Below, one piece after another: positions 58,591 to 64,000 of a stretch of DNA of 64,000 nucleotides. A program made the translations under genes and the position numbers. The DNA is from Gnetum montanum. Taxonomy: Eukaryota; Streptophyta; Gnetopsida; Gnetales; Gnetaceae. Where the stretch lies: the NCBI GenBank assembly GCA_015680685.1, contig MNCI01027496.1:270043-334042 (forward strand). The letters run 5' to 3'. The stretch's first letter is position 1. Each line of letters begins with the position of its first letter. Under the pieces are notes generated by a model. That model ran no database searches and was not told where the DNA came from. It saw nothing but the letters and a program-made list of their open reading frames with translations.

Positions 58591-61579
58591 GAAATACGAT
58601 ACTATGAAAAACGTTTGAGGATATATATAATACATTTGAAAAATGAATTTCCAACCAAAAACATAACTCAAACAAGATAACAGCTCCAAATTAATGTCCA
58701 ATTTTCCCAGAACAGAGATTACCTCTGAGGGCTCAAACCAAACATCAACTCCCAGGTTTTCTCCACACAGATAGTAAGGCTGTAAGGAAAAAACCCAATA
58801 CACAAAGTGACCACATGTAGAGAACATTAAGAGAACAAATTTCAAACCTCTAGTCTTTAACTTCAGTCATAAGAGCACACATCTACCTTGGAGATTGGAA
58901 TGACTTTGCAAACTTGCAGACCGTTCTTCAAGCACAGCATCGGTAAATCCGGTGCCTTTAAAACACGCATTAATAATTCAATAACAGAGCAGGGAACCCA
59001 CTCAAGGCTAATATAGCACTCTCAAATCAAAATACGATTACCGATTTTACAAATGCTTTGAAATTCTTCATTTGAGTCATCATAACATGCAAGCAGAAAT
59101 GCACCATATCCTCCTGCAGTGTTCAGTTAGTCAATTTTCCATGATGCAACATGATAACATGATACAGACAAAAGCATGATAAAATAATACAAACAAAAGC
59201 AACAGTTCGTATAAATGTCAATGATGAGGAATGTAATGATAATCACCACTTAGTTTCCCACAACCAAGAAATGCACCAATTGGTACAAGATCCAATGAAT
59301 CACCAATGCTGCATTGATAACAAACTATTACAAATAAAGATTTTGAACATTACAAAATCTATTACAAATAATGGAGTTCAAACGATAAATATACTAAATA
59401 AGAAGTCAATGAAAAAGAAGCATATTTCGCGACAAGTCCCAATTTTTTGCAATCTTATCCTACTAAAACACCAGATGCACACAAAACTTTTTTTTTTCTG
59501 ACACTAATATGACTGCTTTCGTATCTCATATCATTCCTATAAACCAAACTCTGACGCTTCTTCAAACCATAATAAATAAAAATAAATAAATAACCTACCG
59601 AAGGACTACTCTCCAAAACAAAAAAACCATAGCTTTTCTTCAAATTTTCAAACACTGACTATGGTTTGAAAAAAGTGAGTCTGTATTCAAAAAGTGAGTC
59701 TGTATAATTTCTAACTTCATTATTGATGGAACACTTATAACATTCAAAAGCATCACTTCTTAACATTTGTCCTACATGTTTATTCAAAACAAATGATTTC
59801 ATTAACAAGATTTTTCCGTCATACCAAGTAACAACTTATAACTTCTCCTGGAAGTACTCAAATAGTCCATAACTATAAAGCAAAAATTAAAAATTCCAGC
59901 AATGAAAGACTAAATCATTTGTTAATGCAAACATTTACAACTGCTTCAGCATATAAAGGGTTACTTACTTGTCCATGTAACCCTTTTTCAACTTCAACCA
60001 ATTGTTTGATCTTTTTGCAGGTTCATAGGTTGCCTCTTGCTCCAATGTTTTGATGATTAAACCTTCACAGCTGTAGGTTGAAATTTGTATTCAGGAAGCG
60101 ATTCTTCAGAATTAGCATCAAAGGATTTCATGTTAATATTTGAACAATAGTTGCTGAACTGAAGTGAAGTTTATTTACATATGAATAATAGTTGCATGTT
60201 AACATGGTAAATTCATAAAATAGTATGAATATTTGTTATAACTGCTCAAACAAAAATTCCAAAACACAATAAAAGGATTGTGTCCATAAATAACTGTTCC
60301 TTAAACAGAAAGAGAGAAATTTACAAGAACAAATGTCATGTCTCATATAACTGGGATTTATTCAATTAGGCAGCACCTATAGGAATAAAAATTATTCACA
60401 CCTTATAATTTATCAAAATATAACCCTGTTTCTATTGCACTTTCTATGTGTATGTACGTGCACCCCCAGAAACACAATAAAGTCTGGAAAATGCACAAAA
60501 GAACTTTGTATTACATGAAAAACTGTAATTTTCCTAAAATGTACCACATTGAATTGTTTGAGAACTATATAAAATAGTAAGTTTAGTGATGCAGCATATG
60601 AATGCTTCATTGAACAAAAAAACAAGAGAGTTGTACCCTCATGCAGAAATTCTAAAATACTTATTATTCACAGCCTCTTCAAGGAATTTCTGGATTTCCT
60701 CCAAATGATTTGATTCCAAAGCACTTGCAAACCTAAACATACTATCCTGCTCTTTAAAAGACTTGTGTAACAACTGCAGAAGCATTAAAAAAAGTTTGAT
60801 GAAGACTGAATCACATTCAGCACCTAAATACAGGCTTGCTAATCTACAATAGTACAATGCCACCAGTTCATCATTGGCTAAAATTCTAACAGAGCATATT
60901 AACCCTTAAAATAGGTTAAGCAACAAAAATATTCTCCATAATCAACTTCAGCATAATTCCATTTGAATACCCGATACCTCTCTGCGTTGTTTTAACTGTT
61001 CTTGTAAAAGTTGCTGAATCAAAAGCAAAGATGCAAACTTGAACTTTGATACCACCGACTGCAACCTCTTTACAAGCACGGGTACTGAGACGCTGCAAAA
61101 AAAAAAAAAAGGCACCAAATGTAAAACATTATTCCCATGTTCAAGAAAATCAGTATAATGCAATTCTTAAACTTCTTTGTCAATGTCTAACATGAACCAT
61201 CTTGATAATTGATAATGCTAATATTTCTTTAAAATTTCTGCTATGTAAGCTATGGCACGTTCGACAACTTTCAAAGATATTTAAAAAATTGCAGAGACAA
61301 AGGTAGCTCAATTAAAGGGCTCATGCTTTGTATTATTTTAAAAAGAATTCAATGACATCAACATAAATTTTCCTCAACCAAATTTATGGTTTTAAACACA
61401 GTCTGCATACAAGCAAGTTGTGATAAATGTCAAGTACTGTTTTGCATGTCAATATATATTGATCTCTATCATCTTATATTTTTCATCAAAAATTTCTTTT
61501 CGCATGTTGCAGAAGAAACATCACAAAAATGAATAAACATATAATAAACCTTTAAGGCAGTAATGTAATAATGTAATGG

Positions 61580-62305
61580 TAACAAGGGACAAGCGTAGCA
61601 TACAGCGTCGTCCGTGTACTGTGCGTAGCACGGGACAAGCCTAACACGGGAGGAGCGTAGGTTACGCAAGAAGCCCAGGCTTGTCGTAGCCAGCGTCATG
61701 TATCCTACACGTAATATGGGACGAGCGTAGCAGCCAGCGTCCCGTGTCGTCCCGCACGTAACACAGGATAAGCCCAGCAGACAGCATCCCGTGTCCCGCA
61801 TATAACACTGGATAAGCTCAACAGACAGCATCCCATGTCCTACGCTGGACAAGCAAACAGCATCCCGTGTCCTGCGCGTAACACGGGACAAGCCCATAAC
61901 ACAGGATAAGCCCAGCAGACAGCATCCCGTGTCCCGCACGTAACACGGGATAAGCTCAACAGACAGCATCCCATGTCCTACGCGGGACAAGCATAGCAAA
62001 CAGCATCCCGTGTCCTGCGCGTAACACGGGACAAGCCCAGCAGCCAGCATCCTACGCGTAACATGGGACAACCGTAGCAGACAGCGTCCTGTGTTCTACG
62101 CATAACACGGGACAAGCCCAGCAGCCAACGTCCTGTGTCCTATAACACGGAACAAGCATAGCAGATAGCATCTCGTGTCCTATGCGTAACACGAGACAAG
62201 CCCAGCAGCTAGTGTCCTATGTCCTACGCTTAACATGAGACGAGCGTAGCAGCCAATGTCCCGTGTAATATGGGATAAGCCCAATAGACAGCGTCCCATG
62301 GTCCC
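61580..62305. repeat. 44-bp minisatellite with hairpin units
   Basis: About 16 diverged units of about 44 bp. A typical unit is aacacgggacaagcccagca followed by gacagcgtcccgtgtcctac and gcgt. ACACGGGAC and GTCCCGTGT within each unit are inverted complements separated by 17 bases, so each unit can fold into a 9-bp stem. GC-rich and CpG-rich, unlike its surroundings. Confidence 0.85.
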
Positions 62306-63130
62306 ACCCACCACACCTGATCTGCATTTTGGGCTAACCCTAGCCCTATAAGTACCCTTGCACCCTAATGTTTCAAAAAGGGGGAGAAAAAGAGGAAAAG
62401 AGGGAAGGAGGAGGCTTCTATTATTGATCGGCAATTGGCACTTCCATTTTGGCATTTAGCACGTTGGCATCTTAGCACTTAGCTCCGTGAGCGAACGAGA
62501 CCTAGAGCACACCACATCGGTAGAGAGGCACAGCTACACCACACGGTATATTGCAGCCCCATTACAGCCCCGTAAAACATCACATGATACACCATGGCTA
62601 CCAACCTGATAGGCACAATCCAACACAATGACCACCAGACTTCACAGTCTGACACCACCACCGAGGCTATGACTATGCTCCCACTACACCTATTGTACAC
62701 TATGTATACCTTTATGAATTAGCTACGCTCCCTCTTTTGGGGCGGTGCACTGTTGTTCTCAAATTCTATTGCATTTCTCAAGCATTTCTCTTTGGCATTT
62801 AGTATAATGCTTGTATTTTCTCACTTTTCATACATACTTGCACATTCACATCACAGTTCTCAAGCCAGGACACCTTGCTACGCTCTAGCTTTCCTAGACC
62901 TGATGTCCGTGTGTAACGTAGTATAAACTCTTCTCACACATGGTCATTTTAACACCACATAAGTCCCCGTCTCATGAACAAGACCGTTCAGGGCACCTTG
63001 TTTCCATTTTCTCCAACACGGCCCTCTCACAGATTTGGGGTTAGGCTGTACGCCCGTGGATCTCTCGGTGTTCCAGCCACCGACGTTTTCGGCCGTGACA
63101 GTTTCACAGTCTATTGCTGCAACAAGAAGG
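62306..63130 (+). repeat. LTR-like block beside the minisatellite
   Basis: GC-richer block with a TATA-like CCCTATAAGTACCC at 62343-62356 and a purine-rich tract (62380-62412), then a long stretch without coding match up to about 63130. Layout resembles U3 repeats, core promoter and R-U5 of a solo LTR. Ends and target duplication were not found, so this is tentative. Confidence 0.35.
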
Positions 63131-63617
63131 TTTGTAATCCATCCCCTTTTCTTGTGCTGCCTATCTTTTCCAGATTCCTATGTTGAGGCAGCAATGATAT
63201 TTAAATATTTAATCAAACATTAATGAACTACAGCCAACAAAATCACAGCTTAGATCAAATGCAACACAAATGAAAATGCATTATGAAAAAAGAACTTATG
63301 AGAAAAAGGAGATCATATATTGCAAACAAGACCAATATGTTCCTTATATGTTTCAAGCACTTTTGCACAAGTTAAAGGGCATGGTTTTCTAATTGGCAGC
63401 TCACTTGAACGACTTACCTTTGCAACAAGACCCAAGTCACCCAGCACCTGCTTTGGAAAACTGAAATTCCATCCATCAAGGCACAACCGACATACAAAAT
63501 AGACGGCAAAAGAAGACAGAAAACACATAAACAACAAAAGTCATGAAAGTCAAAAAAGCAAGCAGAGTAAACATCTAATGAAGCCTTGGGCCTTGTCCCA
63601 GTATTCCATATGTTGGC

Positions 63618-64000
63618 TGATGAGTGGCGAGGTACCCCTACACTCAACCATACGAAACGAGCGTCGCACGCGCGATCCGGTCGAACTCCACAGATGGACT
63701 AGTTGTGGCACCTAGATAGTTATCCTTAGGTCGCAGTTCGCTGTCTTCCCATCTAGACTAGTTTTGCATATGTCACGTATGGTTTAGTCTAGATGAGGTG
63801 TATGATGTGTTCTACTTCTAATGCGACTCCTGATGGCAATGAAAAATAACATTAACTAATCTAAGCTAAGAAGAAAAGGGTAAGAAATCTAATCTAGCCT
63901 AAGTGCGACGAGCAACCGATTCCTTGATCAACCGTACACATCTTGGACTTCGTGCACGACTGCCACTGGGACTACCAAGCATAGGCCTAGGTACGCCACT
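63618..64000 (-). repeat. A-family LTR, inner end, cut by the window edge
   Basis: Starts TGATGAGTGGCGAGGTACCC like A, C and E. No primer site precedes it (flank is ccatatgttggc), so it is the 3' LTR of a minus-strand element or a solo LTR. It keeps CpGs that the others have lost (cgcacgcgcgatccgg), so it may be younger. Confidence 0.85.

Larger units (their letters stand above)
56834..63448 (-). pseudogene. LIG1: DNA ligase 1 pseudogene
   Basis: ATP-dependent ligase that seals nicks in replication and repair. Minus-strand exons: 63345-63448 (GDLGLVAKVSRSSELPIRKP), 60978-61092 (LSTRACKEVAVGGIKVQVCI), 60661-60773, 59969-60070 ([20 protein letters not shown]), 59247-59308 (IGDSLDLVPIGAFLGCGK), 59042-59113 ([20 protein letters not shown]), 58887-58955 (GTGFTDAVLEERSA), 58723-58779 (DVWFEPSE), 57159-57236 (VWEVKAADLTISPVHCAAAG), 56998-57075 (GISLRFPRLLRVRDDKSPEH), 56834-56914 (VVEMFRAQ, acidic tail, TAG). 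Splice phases agree through the C-terminal half. Lesions: exons between the first two, including the AMP-lysine motif KxDG, are absent; about 17 bp are missing after FAFD; the frame is lost in the GTGF exon. Gene symbol is by family. Confidence 0.92.

Noticed and set aside
61469-62071. A 200-codon open frame on the minus strand
   Set aside because: It is the translation of the 44-bp minisatellite; the repeated CLLGLSCV-type peptide follows the DNA period and has no family.

Overview
The window reads as nuclear DNA of a land plant with a large, repeat-rich genome. The evidence is: genes split by short gt..ag introns, Ty3/gypsy LTR retrotransposons nested inside one another, LTRs that all start TGATG and end CATCA, primer sites matching tRNA-Asp, and an RTE-like LINE. 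A gymnosperm would fit the many old, decayed insertions, but no marker here proves it. I saw no rRNA, tRNA, CRISPR or bacterial-type gene.

Layout 1-25.3 kb: a stack of related LTR elements. Element B (minus strand; the only one with RT, RNase H and integrase) is the host. Into it inserted A (9631-15924, minus, gag only, exact 5-bp target duplication AATAA) and C (minus, right LTR 8319-9251). C is itself interrupted by D (plus strand, gag-protease only, 3' LTR 5216-6002). Right of B is a decayed gag region, F, with its own primer site at 25163-25180.

25.3-29.6 kb: AT-rich DNA with nothing I can name. 29.6-41.3 kb: a second nest. LTR H (plus) is split by G (minus, 30137-40906), which is split by E (minus, 31881-38364). 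E and D are the same pol-less gag-protease family. Three single Ns inside E (35411, 37410, 37638) each sit between near-identical copies of about 50-60 bp and look like assembly joins. 41.3-45.9 kb: unassigned DNA, a LINE relic, a cluster of short tandem duplications, and a coding-like relic of unknown identity.

45.9-52.4 kb holds the one gene that can be read through without a break. It is a ten-exon minus-strand gene for a 603-residue plant protein of unknown function, whose C-terminus looks like a divergent double-stranded-RNA-binding fold. Its last intron carries a 68-bp minisatellite ending about 9 bp from the 5' splice site. 54.6-55.9 kb is a broken SWC5/BCNT-domain gene (plus). 56.8-63.5 kb is a broken DNA ligase 1 gene (minus): its C-terminal exons are well preserved, but the exons with the AMP-binding lysine are missing and at least two exons carry frame-changing deletions. 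The ligase relic contains a 44-bp hairpin-unit minisatellite with LTR-like DNA beside it, and another A-family LTR begins at 63618 and runs off the window.

The theme is a sparse gene neighbourhood (one live gene, two dying ones) beside a block of retrotransposons in which most members have lost pol and would depend on enzymes made by a B-like partner.
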